From: Thermoplasmatales archaeon I-plasma
GTDB lineage: Archaea > Thermoplasmatota > Thermoplasmata > Thermoplasmatales > GCA-001856825
Length of the DNA: 64,000 bases
Direction of reading: 5' to 3'
Assembly: GCA_001856825.1 (NCBI GenBank)
Contig: ATMD01000004.1
Coordinates: 234,568 to 298,567 of the forward strand
In this document: piece after piece, positions 26,913 to 35,616 of the stretch
Layout of the letters: every line of letters begins with the position of its first letter
Numbering within the stretch: position 1 is the stretch's first letter
Notes under the pieces: model-generated
The model's database searches: none
The model's input: the letters and a program-made list of their open reading frames with translations, nothing else
Told to the model about the DNA's origin: nothing
Position numbers and translations under genes: made by a program

Positions 26913-27839
26913 TTGTTCGCTCCTGAATCGTTTGTACTAAGGGCAATCGAAGATATAAGAAAAGAAGTTGTTGGAAGGTCCATAATTGCGGTGTCTGGCG
27001 GGATAGACAGCACAGTTGCAGCAAAGATAGCATCTGAAGCACTTGGCTCGCGAGTCCTCGCTATATATGTTGACACGGGCCTAATGCGAGTTGGAGAGGA
27101 GATGGATGTAAGGAATACCCTTACGAAGCTTGGGGTGAAACACAAGATATCACGGGAGGAGACATTATTTCTGGAAAGGCTGAAAGGAGTAACTGACCCT
27201 GAATCCAAGAGAAAAATAATAGGCAAGACGTTCATAGACGTGTTCGAGAGAGAGGCAAAGGAATTCAACGCAGAGTATCTTGTGCAGGGGACGATCGCGC
27301 CTGACTGGATAGAATCAGGTGGAGGATTGAGAGACACCATAAAGAGCCACCACAATGTTGGCGGTCTTCCCAAGGTAGTCAATCTCAAAATAGTGGAGCC
27401 CCTTAGGGATCTTTATAAAGATGAGGTGAGGCAGATTGCCGATTATTATGGCATACCTGGAATGAGACAACCATTTCCCGGCCCCGGTCTCGCAGTGCGG
27501 ATAATTGGGGAAGTAACGAAGGAAAGGGTGGATCTTCTGAAGAGGGCAACGGCAATCCTGGAGTCAAGGGTGTCCGCATTGGACGTTATCCCTTGGCAGT
27601 ATTTTGTCGTACTGCTTGCAGACAGGACTACCGGGGTTCATGGGGACAGGAGGGTGTACGGTTCGACGGTTGCAATTCGATGCGTCAATTCAACGGACGG
27701 AATGACTGCTAATTTCACCCATATCCCCTTAGACGTCCTTTCCGACATTTCAAGGGAAATCACTAACAGCATTCCTGAGATAAGCAGAGTGGTTTACGAT
27801 ATCACCGATAAACCGCCAGCGACTATTGAATGGGAGTGA
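26913..27839 (+). CDS. guaAB: GMP synthase subunit B (PP-loop/ATP pyrophosphatase)
   Basis: Converts XMP to GMP using ammonia from a separate glutaminase subunit. The PP-loop is IIAVSGGIDSTVAAKIA, the dimerisation-domain signature MRQPFPGPGLAVRIIGE is present, and it ends DITDKPPATIEWE, the conserved GuaA C-terminus. At 308 residues it lacks the class I glutamine amidotransferase domain, so it is the split archaeal form; the partner is not in this window. Start is TTG 26913. Confidence 0.95.
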   Translation: MFAPESFVLRAIEDIRKEVVGRSIIAVSGGIDSTVAAKIASEALGSRVLAIYVDTGLMRVGEEMDVRNTLTKLGVKHKISREETLFLERLKGVTDPESKRKIIGKTFIDVFEREAKEFNAEYLVQGTIAPDWIESGGGLRDTIKSHHNVGGLPKVVNLKIVEPLRDLYKDEVRQIADYYGIPGMRQPFPGPGLAVRIIGEVTKERVDLLKRATAILESRVSALDVIPWQYFVVLLADRTTGVHGDRRVYGSTVAIRCVNSTDGMTANFTHIPLDVLSDISREITNSIPEISRVVYDITDKPPATIEWE

Positions 27840-27848
27840 ATGACTAAC

Positions 27849-29636
27849 ATGGAAAACAAAAAGCAGGAAACATACATACCAGATACTTCGGTAATAGTGG
27901 ATGGAAGATTCTGCGAATTCTTGAACGATAGAACACCTGCAGATGTCATAATTCCAGAGTCACTAATCTCTGAGATTGAACACCAGGCTAACGAGGGCAA
28001 GAGTATAGGATTCACGGGACTCGAGGAGCTGAAGAGGCTCAGGAAATTGTGTGACGAAGGGAAAATAACGCTGACATTCACTGGAAGGAGACCTGCAGAG
28101 TGGCAGATAAAGAGGGCAAAGAGCGGTGAAATTGACGATCTTATAAGGCAATCTGCCCTTGAAACTAATTCAACACTTGTCACAGGCGACTTCATACAGA
28201 AATCTGTCGCAGAGGTTAAGGGTATAAGGGTTCTTTACCTGGAACCGATCCAGATATTCTCAAAAAAGATTGAGAGCTTCTTCACGGACGACACTATGTC
28301 CGTTCACCTCAAGGAGGGAACCAGGCCTAGGATGAAGGTCGGGGGACCAGGAAAATGGAAACTGGAATACGGGAATGCAGTATTGGATAGGGATGAGCTG
28401 AACACAATTGCCAACGATATAATAGAGAGGGCAAGAAATGACAGCAGGAGCCTGATCGACATGGATGTGCGGGGGGCTACTGTCGTCCAATTAAGAAACA
28501 TAAGGATCATAATTACAAGACCTCCTGTGAGTGATGGAATCGAGATTACTGCTGTCAGACCAATCAGGAAACTGAGCCTCGATGATTACAAAGTCGGTGA
28601 TTCCCTCATGACGAGGTTCAAGGAGAGGGCTGAAGGAATTTTGGTATCAGGCAAACCTGGGGCTGGCAAGAGCACCTTCGTTCAGGCACTTGCTGAATAC
28701 TATAATTCACAGGGGAAGATTGTAAAGACAATAGAGAAACCGAGAGATCTTCAGGTCTCGCAGGAGATCACCCAGCTGACGCCGCTTGAAGGCTCTATTG
28801 AGAGGACCGGAGACATCCTGCTTCTGGAGAGACCAGACTACACAGTTTTTGATGAGATCAGGGTATCCGGTGATTTTGCTACATATTCAGACCTCAGGCT
28901 TGCGGGCGTCGGGATGCTTGGAGTCATACACGCCTCACGAGCAATAGACGCCATGCAGAGATTCGTTGGGAAGATAGAGCTGGGCCTGATCCCCCAGATT
29001 ATAGACACGATCATATATATCGAAAATGGAGGAATAAAGGACGTTCTTGACCTGAGCTACTCCGTAAAAATACCCTCGGGAATGAGCGAAGAGGACCTTG
29101 CAAGACCCGTTATTGAGATCAAGGATTTCTTCACTGGACTGGTTCTTTATGAGATATACACCTTTGGTGAACAGGTTGTTGTCGTACCTGTTAAGAAGAA
29201 GCAGAAGAGGGACATAAAGGCGGTTGTAAATCACATAGAGAATGAACTGTACAATGTTCCTCACAAAATAGATGTTGATGATTCCGGGAGACTCAAGCTC
29301 TATGTGCCGGAGCAATACATGGGTGAGGTTATCGGTAAGGGCGGGGGGAGGGTAAAGGCACTGGAGCAGGATATTGGGATGGCAATAGATATTGAGGAGA
29401 TGAACTTCAAAACGAAGGAGAGCCTTGGAGCTGAAGTCACGGAAAACAAGATAAATCTTCACGTTGGAACAGAGCTAAAGGATAAGGAAGTTGAAGTATT
29501 GGTAGACGACTCCCCCCTTTTCATTGCAAGGGTATCGAAGAACGGATTAATCCAGGTCAAGACAAAATCTGTCCAGGGGAGGGCTTTAAGAAAGGCCATT
29601 TCCCAGGGACAGAAAATAAGCTACTCCATAATCTAG
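27849..29636 (+). CDS. PIN domain - ATPase (PilT-like) - KH protein (COG1855)
   Basis: Three-domain archaeal protein. A PIN nuclease domain opens the protein (YIPDTSVIVDG, EIDDLIRQSA, LVTGDFIQK, residues about 10-125). A secretion-ATPase-like P-loop domain follows (LVSGKPGAGKSTFVQAL; Walker B-like YTVFDEIRVSGD; VIHASRAIDAMQRF). A KH domain (EVIGKGGGRVKALEQDIG) is near the C-terminus. It is probably an RNA-processing or ribosome-associated NTPase; activity untested for the family. The ATG at 27849 has a GGGAGTGA site upstream at suitable spacing; ATG 27840 is the alternative. Directly follows guaAB. Confidence 0.88.
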   Translation: MENKKQETYIPDTSVIVDGRFCEFLNDRTPADVIIPESLISEIEHQANEGKSIGFTGLEELKRLRKLCDEGKITLTFTGRRPAEWQIKRAKSGEIDDLIRQSALETNSTLVTGDFIQKSVAEVKGIRVLYLEPIQIFSKKIESFFTDDTMSVHLKEGTRPRMKVGGPGKWKLEYGNAVLDRDELNTIANDIIERARNDSRSLIDMDVRGATVVQLRNIRIIITRPPVSDGIEITAVRPIRKLSLDDYKVGDSLMTRFKERAEGILVSGKPGAGKSTFVQALAEYYNSQGKIVKTIEKPRDLQVSQEITQLTPLEGSIERTGDILLLERPDYTVFDEIRVSGDFATYSDLRLAGVGMLGVIHASRAIDAMQRFVGKIELGLIPQIIDTIIYIENGGIKDVLDLSYSVKIPSGMSEEDLARPVIEIKDFFTGLVLYEIYTFGEQVVVVPVKKKQKRDIKAVVNHIENELYNVPHKIDVDDSGRLKLYVPEQYMGEVIGKGGGRVKALEQDIGMAIDIEEMNFKTKESLGAEVTENKINLHVGTELKDKEVEVLVDDSPLFIARVSKNGLIQVKTKSVQGRALRKAISQGQKISYSII

Positions 29637-29689
29637 CAATTAGAAATTCGTACCAGATAATTTTATAATGACATTTCAATCAATGAGCG

Positions 29690-30547
29690 TTGAAACATCT
29701 GTTAGCAATTGTGTCCTTGATGATCGTGATTGCAGCGATAATTGCATTTACTCCCACGGTTGCATACGGAGCAGGAACGACAGTGGAAAAGGTACCCATG
29801 ATAAGCGTGGAGTACATTCAGTTGGGCAACAGCCAGTTTGGATCAACCGAACAGTTCCAGATCCATCAGGGAAAATCGGCTGTAGAACGAACAGCCAGTT
29901 CGCTCAACATTTCGTTTGCAAATAACCTAGTTTCTCCGATAAACGACACCCTCTCGTTCAACGATTCAATCCACCTTTCGAAGAACCAGATGACAGGATA
30001 TTTCCCCTCTGCAAACGGCACTATCAAGTTAACTGCCCCGCCGCAGCAATCTTACCTGGACAGTATGACTATCAGTGGGAATTCGTCCTATTCATGGTTA
30101 ACGGTAGTTGAAGTTGTTCCCGTTGGAAGCGTAATGGTGCATGGCTCAACTGTAAATGGGGCAGAAGAAGTGCATATGTCAGGAATTTACAATATAACTA
30201 TGGATTACGCAGGTTCTTCTTACGTACTCCATTCACCTAGTCTGGTCTATGTCGGGGGTATATTGAGGAACGTTTCCCTCGTCATAAATAACACTGCAGG
30301 AGATGGAAGGACGCTCTTGAGTTTTTCATTCCCTGTCACGGATGGTAGTTTCAGCGTAGTCTTTAACCAGATACTGACATCCAGCCAGCAAATAGATAGC
30401 GATGTAATGAGCTATTTCCAGGTCTCTCCCGGTTTCGAAAGTCCGCTTTTGCAGAATATTCAATCAGACTCAATATCGATAGGAGTAGGCGTGGCAATAT
30501 TCCTGATGATCATTTTAGGACTCTTCATCTACTACAGGAGAAAATAG
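29690..30547 (+). CDS. Exported, membrane-anchored protein of unknown function
   Basis: 285 residues with an N-terminal signal peptide (basic start, hydrophobic core, AYGAG-like cleavage zone near residue 28), an extracytoplasmic region rich in Ser, Thr and Asn with many N-x-S/T sequons (for example NIS, NDT, NGT, NSS, NVS), and a single C-terminal transmembrane helix (about 258-280) followed by YYRRK. It should be a type I surface protein, probably N-glycosylated. No domain recognised. TTG start. It converges with a wHTH regulator gene at 30548, whose stop abuts it. Confidence 0.72.
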   Translation: MKHLLAIVSLMIVIAAIIAFTPTVAYGAGTTVEKVPMISVEYIQLGNSQFGSTEQFQIHQGKSAVERTASSLNISFANNLVSPINDTLSFNDSIHLSKNQMTGYFPSANGTIKLTAPPQQSYLDSMTISGNSSYSWLTVVEVVPVGSVMVHGSTVNGAEEVHMSGIYNITMDYAGSSYVLHSPSLVYVGGILRNVSLVINNTAGDGRTLLSFSFPVTDGSFSVVFNQILTSSQQIDSDVMSYFQVSPGFESPLLQNIQSDSISIGVGVAIFLMIILGLFIYYRRK

Positions 30548-31054
30548 TTATCTCGTCCATAATTCTACGAAATCCTGTATCAATTTATCAGCAAATGATT
30601 CCTTGTAATCCAGTATCAGTCCCTTGAACAGGTTTAAGTCCCTGATCTTGTATGAGATGCCCCTTTCGCTAAGCACCTTTTCCAGTACGCCATCCTCTGT
30701 CATCAGCGAGAGGTGATAACTCAAGGTTGGCGAACTTACTGAAAGCCCTTTCTTCAATTCAGCCGGCTGGCGTGGATTTCCGTCTAGGAGGGCCCTCAGG
30801 ATCCTGTTCCTGACCCTGTTCCTGAGATGGCTCATGATCTTGAACTGGTCCTCACTGAAGGACTTGCTTGGGAAATAGCAGCTGGTTCCATTAATTTCCC
30901 TAGCAATGATTTCACTCTCCTTCATAAGGACACCGAGATGATACTGGAGGACTCCGGTTGAGAGCTTTAGGGACCTCTGTATCCCCCTGAAGTGATAACC
31001 GGGATTTTTCTTCACGAAATCAAGGACCTGGTCCTTACGGGTGGGAGAACTCAA
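30548..31054 (-). CDS. Tandem winged-helix transcriptional regulator (ArsR-like)
   Basis: 168 residues with two winged helices in tandem: residues about 8-65 (NPGYHFRGIQRSLKLSTGVL, then QYHLGVLMKES) and about 78-140 (NPRQPAELKKGLSVSSPTLS, then YHLSLMTEDGVLEK). This double-wHTH layout is common in euryarchaeal membrane-linked regulators. No metal or ligand domain. It follows the small membrane protein gene at 31059-31313 (4 nt apart) on the same strand, which suggests the membrane protein influences it; this is inference. Confidence 0.82.
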   Translation of the reverse strand: MSSPTRKDQVLDFVKKNPGYHFRGIQRSLKLSTGVLQYHLGVLMKESEIIAREINGTSCYFPSKSFSEDQFKIMSHLRNRVRNRILRALLDGNPRQPAELKKGLSVSSPTLSYHLSLMTEDGVLEKVLSERGISYKIRDLNLFKGLILDYKESFADKLIQDFVELWTR

Positions 31055-31058
31055 CGGG

Positions 31059-31313
31059 TCACCTTGATATCATGAGAGCTAGAAGAGAGAATATCATCAA
31101 TATGTCCGCCCCAAGGAAAAGAACCATATTTACCTGAATTCCAACGAATTCAAAGTAGATGAATATCAGGTATTTCACAGATAAGATGAGGAAGAACACT
31201 GATATGACTGTCCCTCGCAGCGTGTACTTCTTAAGGATCATTGATATCGATAGACCAAGGAACAGGAGAGAAAGCAGTAGAATTATGATTGAGAGCAATA
31301 ACAGGTCAGACAT
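31059..31313 (-). CDS. Small three-helix membrane protein paired with a wHTH regulator
   Basis: 84 residues, almost entirely three transmembrane helices (about 3-27, 34-55 and 60-82) with short basic loops (KKYTLR). Similar regulator-plus-small-membrane-protein pairs occur in haloarchaea and other euryarchaea, but no function is established. Cotranscribed with the downstream wHTH gene. Confidence 0.65.
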   Translation of the reverse strand: MSDLLLLSIIILLLSLLFLGLSISMILKKYTLRGTVISVFFLILSVKYLIFIYFEFVGIQVNMVLFLGADILMIFSLLALMISR

Positions 31314-31334
31314 ATACGTACAATTTGAAGTTGC

Positions 31335-32885
31335 TTAAATCAGTTCCGTCCGTTTGGACATGTATGGACCCGTCCGTTCGTATCCGTTCCTCCTGAAGTA
31401 TTCCCTAGCACCAATCCCAGATATGACGGCAATCCCGTCATAACCAATTTCCCTTGTGATTTCTTCAGCTTCATTCAAGAGTCTCCTGCCGTACCCACGA
31501 TGCTGATATTCCCCCTTCTGGTCTATCCTCGCTTCCTTGCCGAAAGTCTTAATTTCCCTTATTAGCGTCTTACCGATAAGCTCCGGTCTTTCCACATTCT
31601 CCCCAGGGATCCTCAGCCTCAGGAAGGCGATGATCTTGTCCCTCTCGTCTACGAACTCCAGGAATTTTTCAAGTCCGCCTGATGCAAAATAATTTGTAAT
31701 TCGCAATTCCACATTACCAACGGCTTTGCTGGTATGCCCTATCTCCCTGTACCTGATTTCCTTTATTTCATAACCCTTTTCTAGTGCTCTCTTGAGTGCA
31801 AGGTCATGGAGGTCGCTCCTCTTAACCCCCTGAACTATCTTGTAGACTGGAATGTCCCTCTGTATCCTGTGTATCCTGACATAATTTGGTATGTACCTGA
31901 AATATTCTGATACAACTTCAACTGCCTCCTCGCTTTCGTATGACCTGTATTCACCCCTCCTGAACGATTCGTAGTACTGAGTCCCTTCAACAACAAGGGA
32001 CGGATATATCTTTAGCATGTCTGGTCTTAATCTATCGTCGTCAAAGAGTCGTGTCAGAGATTTTATGTCACCCTCGCTATCTACCCCGCCTATCCCGGGC
32101 ATAAGATGATATAGGACCTTGAACGCAGAATCCTTTGCATATCTGGTTGACCGGATTACATCGTATATTCTGTGGGCCCTCTTAGTCCGACGATGGATGT
32201 CATTGAAAACTGTCTGAACACCGAGTTCCACCTTAGTTGCACCATATTCCAGCGCCAGATCCATCTCTCTTTCAAAGAACCAGTCAGGCCTTGTCTCGAC
32301 TGTTAGTCCAATGCACCTGTTTTCTGCGCTCTCGTTCTCAAGAATTGACGTGCTTAGACTGTCGGAAACAAATCCGTTCATCGCGTCAAGACTCCCCTTT
32401 ATGAATTCGCGCTGATAGCTTTCCTCCCTGGCAGTGAACGTCCCACCCATCACAATCAGGTCAATCTTGTCAGTTGGATGGCCAATTCTTTTCAACTGTT
32501 CCAGCCTGTTCTTTGTCTGAAGGTAGGAATTGTAGTTGTTCTGTTTCCCCCTCATTGCAGCAGGCTCAAACCCAGTATATGACTGTGGCGAAGAAAAATC
32601 TACACCCCCAGGGCAATAAGTGCACCTCCCGTGTGGACAGGAAAATGGGGATGTCATAACGGCTATGACTGAAACGCCGGACAGTGTTCTTGTGGGCTTC
32701 CTTGCCAGAAGTTCTGAGTATCTTTCCTTTTCATTATTCCCGAGCATTATGAGGATGTCCGTATTGCTAAGAACCTTCGCCAGCCTGAACTTCTTGGATA
32801 CCGTCAACCTCATCTTTTCCAAATCTTCCTTAGTGTTGACGTTCACCATTGAATTACGGACGTATTCTTCCAGCTGGGTAGCCAT
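31335..32885 (-). CDS. elp3: Elp3: tRNA U34 carboxymethyl synthase (radical SAM + GNAT)
   Basis: Elongator catalytic-subunit homologue, forming cm5U34 in tRNA anticodons. The radical SAM cluster motif is SCPHGRCTYCPGG (residues about 77-90), followed by IDLIVMGGTFTA and VETRPDW. The GNAT acetyl-CoA domain ends the protein (YQHRGYGRRLLNEAEEI; GIGAREYFRRNGYE). 516 residues, normal for archaea, which lack the other Elongator subunits. Read leftward as a single gene. Confidence 0.95.
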   Translation of the reverse strand: MATQLEEYVRNSMVNVNTKEDLEKMRLTVSKKFRLAKVLSNTDILIMLGNNEKERYSELLARKPTRTLSGVSVIAVMTSPFSCPHGRCTYCPGGVDFSSPQSYTGFEPAAMRGKQNNYNSYLQTKNRLEQLKRIGHPTDKIDLIVMGGTFTAREESYQREFIKGSLDAMNGFVSDSLSTSILENESAENRCIGLTVETRPDWFFEREMDLALEYGATKVELGVQTVFNDIHRRTKRAHRIYDVIRSTRYAKDSAFKVLYHLMPGIGGVDSEGDIKSLTRLFDDDRLRPDMLKIYPSLVVEGTQYYESFRRGEYRSYESEEAVEVVSEYFRYIPNYVRIHRIQRDIPVYKIVQGVKRSDLHDLALKRALEKGYEIKEIRYREIGHTSKAVGNVELRITNYFASGGLEKFLEFVDERDKIIAFLRLRIPGENVERPELIGKTLIREIKTFGKEARIDQKGEYQHRGYGRRLLNEAEEITREIGYDGIAVISGIGAREYFRRNGYERTGPYMSKRTELI

Positions 32886-33061
32886 GCATTACAGAGTAAC
32901 AGTATTTCATATTTTAACAAAACGTTACTCGATTAGTGATTACCTTTTCCTGTTAGATTTATGATCAACGTTCTAACTGGCGTCTAAGCTGCAGCTAATC
33001 ACTGGGCCATTTTTAAACAGATTTTCAATATTTTGCAATATATGGAAAGAAAATTGACAAG

Positions 33062-33073
33062 TTATTTATAAAA
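33062..33073 (+). promoter_or_regulatory. TATA box of the aIF1A-Rio1-KH operon
   Basis: TTATTTATAAAA is centred 26 nt before the GTG start of aIF1A at 33093, consistent with leaderless transcription. Confidence 0.6.
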
Positions 33074-33092
33074 TCTAATGATAACATGAGAA

Positions 33093-33419
33093 GTGAGTGA
33101 CGCAGAAAAAGACTACACAGAGGAAATCTCGAGAGTAATTCTCCCGAATCCTAACAAGGGCGAGATGTTCGGTATAGTTGAAAAACTCCTGGGAAGCTCG
33201 AGACTTACTGTGATGTGTGCTGACGGTAAAACTAGAACGGGAAGGATACCGGGAAAAATAAGGAAGAGAATGTGGATGAGGGAAGGGGATCTGGTAATAG
33301 TAAAACCGTGGAGTTTCCAGGATGAGAGAGCAGACGTAAATTTCAGGTACACTAAGACACAGGCGACCTATCTTTCAAGGAACCAGATTCTACCGGAGAT
33401 CTTGGATGTTTTCAAGTGA
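33093..33419 (+). CDS. eif1a: Translation initiation factor aIF-1A
   Basis: OB-fold (S1-like) initiation factor that binds the ribosomal A site. The core is LLGSSRLTVMCADGKTRTGR, IPGKIRKRMWMREGDLVIVK and PWSFQDERADVNFRY, all typical. 108 residues. GTG start at 33093. Overlaps rio1 by 14 nt. Confidence 0.95.
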   Translation: MSDAEKDYTEEISRVILPNPNKGEMFGIVEKLLGSSRLTVMCADGKTRTGRIPGKIRKRMWMREGDLVIVKPWSFQDERADVNFRYTKTQATYLSRNQILPEILDVFK

Positions 33420-34155
33420 CGAAGAGGGAAAAGAGAAGATAGAAGAAAGACTGAAAGAAACACAAAAGGTCTTTGGTTATGTATTTGATAAATTCACGAT
33501 ATTGAATATCTACAAACTTTTCACCAGTGGAACGATAGGGAAGTTTGAGTTCCCGATTGCATCTGGAAAGGAAAGCCTAGTATTCGCAGCGTCTAAGAAA
33601 GATAAATTTTATGCGGTGAAGATCTACAAGACCGTTGCTTCCACGTTCAAGAACATAGAGAGGTATGCCGGCCAGAGATGGGGAGTTGAAAACACGGGCA
33701 ACAAGAGGAAATTTATTGTGCAATGGGCGCACAGGGAGTTCAGGAACCTTAATCTGGCGTCAGATGCTGGAGTACTATCTCCTCGTCCTGTCAAGGTTCT
33801 TGGGAATATACTTGTCATGCAATACATAGGGACGAAGAGAGTCCCGGCCCCCCTCATGAAGGATTGCAACATCACAAAGGAGATAGTTGCACAAACTCTA
33901 GGTGAAATGAGGACTCTGTACATCAATGCAGAACTGGTTCACGGAGACTTGAGCGAATATAACTTCCTGATTTACAGAAGGAGACCTTATATGATAGACA
34001 TAGCCCAAGCAATACAAACTGATGACGTAATGTCTAACGTGCTTCTTCAGAGGGACGTAGGTATAATGACAAGATTTTTTAATAAATTTGGCTATAAGCT
34101 AGATGAAGCCAAGGTACTAAGATATACGACAGGTGGTTCAGACGTATTCAGTTAG
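33406..34155 (+). CDS. rio1: RIO1-family atypical serine kinase/ATPase
   Basis: RIO kinase needed for small-subunit maturation. Nucleotide loop ASGKESLVFAASKKD (STGKEA-like), the ATP lysine in FYAVKIYK, catalytic loop LVHGDLSEYNFLI and the metal-binding MIDIAQAI are all present. The N-terminal wHTH of RIO2 is absent, so it is RIO1. 249 residues. Sits between aIF1A and the KH protein, each overlapping. Confidence 0.94.
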   Translation: MFSSDEEGKEKIEERLKETQKVFGYVFDKFTILNIYKLFTSGTIGKFEFPIASGKESLVFAASKKDKFYAVKIYKTVASTFKNIERYAGQRWGVENTGNKRKFIVQWAHREFRNLNLASDAGVLSPRPVKVLGNILVMQYIGTKRVPAPLMKDCNITKEIVAQTLGEMRTLYINAELVHGDLSEYNFLIYRRRPYMIDIAQAIQTDDVMSNVLLQRDVGIMTRFFNKFGYKLDEAKVLRYTTGGSDVFS

Positions 34156-34684
34156 GATTCCTCAGGAAAGAATTGGTGTTTTGGTAGGTAAGAATGGCGA
34201 GACTAGAGGAGAGATTGAAAAGATATCGCATATGACACTGACCATTGATTCATCAACGGGGGATGTAGTCATTGATGATAGCAAATCGACTGATCCCGAG
34301 ATGTCACTTAAGACAAGGGATGTTATAAGGGCAATCGGGCGTGGCTTTTCCCCCCAGAGGGCGTTCAGACTTTTCGACACCGGTACATATCTTGAGGTCA
34401 TAGATTTGAAGGATTTTACAGGGAAGAACTCTAAACGTGCTAAAACGGTAAAGGCAAGGCTTATCGGGACAGGTGGAAAGACAAGACGTCTCATAGAGGA
34501 ACTCTCAGAGTCCTACGTATCAATCTACGGGAATACAGCCTCATTAATCGGAGACTACGTCCAGAACCAGATTTCCAGGGAAAGCATTATGATGATACTC
34601 CGAGGAAACCAGCACAGTACCGTTTACAAGTACCTAGAGAGGAGAAGGAAGGACATCAGGCTCGCAAGGCTGGACTCGGTGTGA
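34133..34684 (+). CDS. KH-domain protein, Krr1/Pno1 (Dim2)-like
   Basis: Two KH-like domains (IGVLVGKNGETRGEIEKISH and RLIGTGGKTRRLIEELSE) connected by DVIRAIGRGFSPQRAFRLF. The archaeal Pno1/Dim2-type protein binds near the 3' end of 16S rRNA in pre-ribosomes and co-acts with RIO1. GTG start at 34133 inside rio1. The 3' end overlaps the convergent DUF99 gene by 29 nt. Confidence 0.9.
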   Translation: MVQTYSVRIPQERIGVLVGKNGETRGEIEKISHMTLTIDSSTGDVVIDDSKSTDPEMSLKTRDVIRAIGRGFSPQRAFRLFDTGTYLEVIDLKDFTGKNSKRAKTVKARLIGTGGKTRRLIEELSESYVSIYGNTASLIGDYVQNQISRESIMMILRGNQHSTVYKYLERRRKDIRLARLDSV

Positions 34685-35228
34685 GCTGGAGTACCCCGGC
34701 TATGAGGTCTGCCATTCTCAGTGGCTCTGGAATTTTACCATTGATTGTCACCTGATTCAGGAACTTCCCTGCAATTTTTGGGGAGATTCCTGTAGACTGT
34801 ACGTATAGGGAATCATGTCGTTCAAATCTTTCTGAAAGGGAGGCATATCTTGTTTTCCAGTCCTTGAAGTATTTTTGAAGTGCCTCTTTTATGGAAATCA
34901 TGTTAGGCTCATGATCCACTACATTAATGACCGGAATGTTCGTTTCATTGTACAACCTTGTAACATCAAGAATATTGAACCCTCCGAGTGTGATCCCCTG
35001 TGTCAATATCACCCTGACCCCGTTCCCCTTCTCTCTTATTCCTTCTATTATTCTGTCGGTAGCATCCAGTCCGTCGATTTCGATTGTCTTCTTAAAAATG
35101 GATTCTATGTATAGGTCCTTCCTAACTATTAAGAAGACCATACTGGTGAATTTGTCCCCTCTCGAGAATGGGGCATCATCAACTGCAAGTATCCGTGTGT
35201 CTTTGTTGAACAGAGAATTCTGGTCCAC
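34656..35228 (-). CDS. DUF99 family protein (endonuclease V-like fold)
   Basis: DUF99 archaeal protein, structurally related to endonuclease V. Features: RILAVDDAPFSRGD near the N-terminus with conserved acidic residues, VRVILTQGITLGGFNILD, and PVINVVDHEPNMISI. 190 residues. GTG start at 35228 lies 23 nt behind a TATA-like box (minus strand, 35247-35256). Nuclease activity is not established for this family. Confidence 0.85.
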   Translation of the reverse strand: MDQNSLFNKDTRILAVDDAPFSRGDKFTSMVFLIVRKDLYIESIFKKTIEIDGLDATDRIIEGIREKGNGVRVILTQGITLGGFNILDVTRLYNETNIPVINVVDHEPNMISIKEALQKYFKDWKTRYASLSERFERHDSLYVQSTGISPKIAGKFLNQVTINGKIPEPLRMADLIAGVLQLTPSPALRA

Positions 35229-35246
35229 TCTTTATCAGTTTTTGTT

Positions 35247-35256
35247 GTTATAAGAG
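35247..35256 (-). promoter_or_regulatory. TATA box of the DUF99 gene
   Basis: Minus strand CTCTTATAAC lies about 23 nt upstream of GTG 35228. Confidence 0.45.
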
Positions 35257-35616
35257 CTTTGCTTCCCCTATAGACAATCTGTAATTACCTGACAATTAAG
35301 GTGCCAGTCCAACTGTGTTCGTAAATACCTCCTTGACCTTCCACTCCTGAGCTTTAATATTCTAAAGTACAATCGATCCATATAATAACTTCAATAGAAC
35401 TAATTTGCCCGCTCCCTTGAAGTGACTTTTGAGAATGGTTGTTTCAAACAATTGTAAAATCCTAAATGAACATGATATCAGGGAGTCATTCCTACTGCGG
35501 CTCCAATGGAATTATTTAAGAAACCCGGCGAAAATTCACAGAAAGTTTCAAACTATACCGTAGTCCCTTGTCGAACATTGAGCAAACATTTTTACCGACT
35601 AAATATTAGAGCTATA
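35257..35616. other. Intergenic stretch before the DP1 gene
   Basis: About 360 bases of AT-rich sequence between divergent genes. The DP1 frame stays open upstream to 35506, but the added residues do not resemble DP1. CTAAATATTAG at 35599-35609 is a weak TATA candidate. No RNA gene was recognised. Confidence 0.4.

Noticed and set aside
35506-35616. N-terminal extension of DP1 from the ATG at 35506
   Set aside because: The added 37 residues do not resemble DP1 and would leave no promoter; ATG 35617 fits the family.
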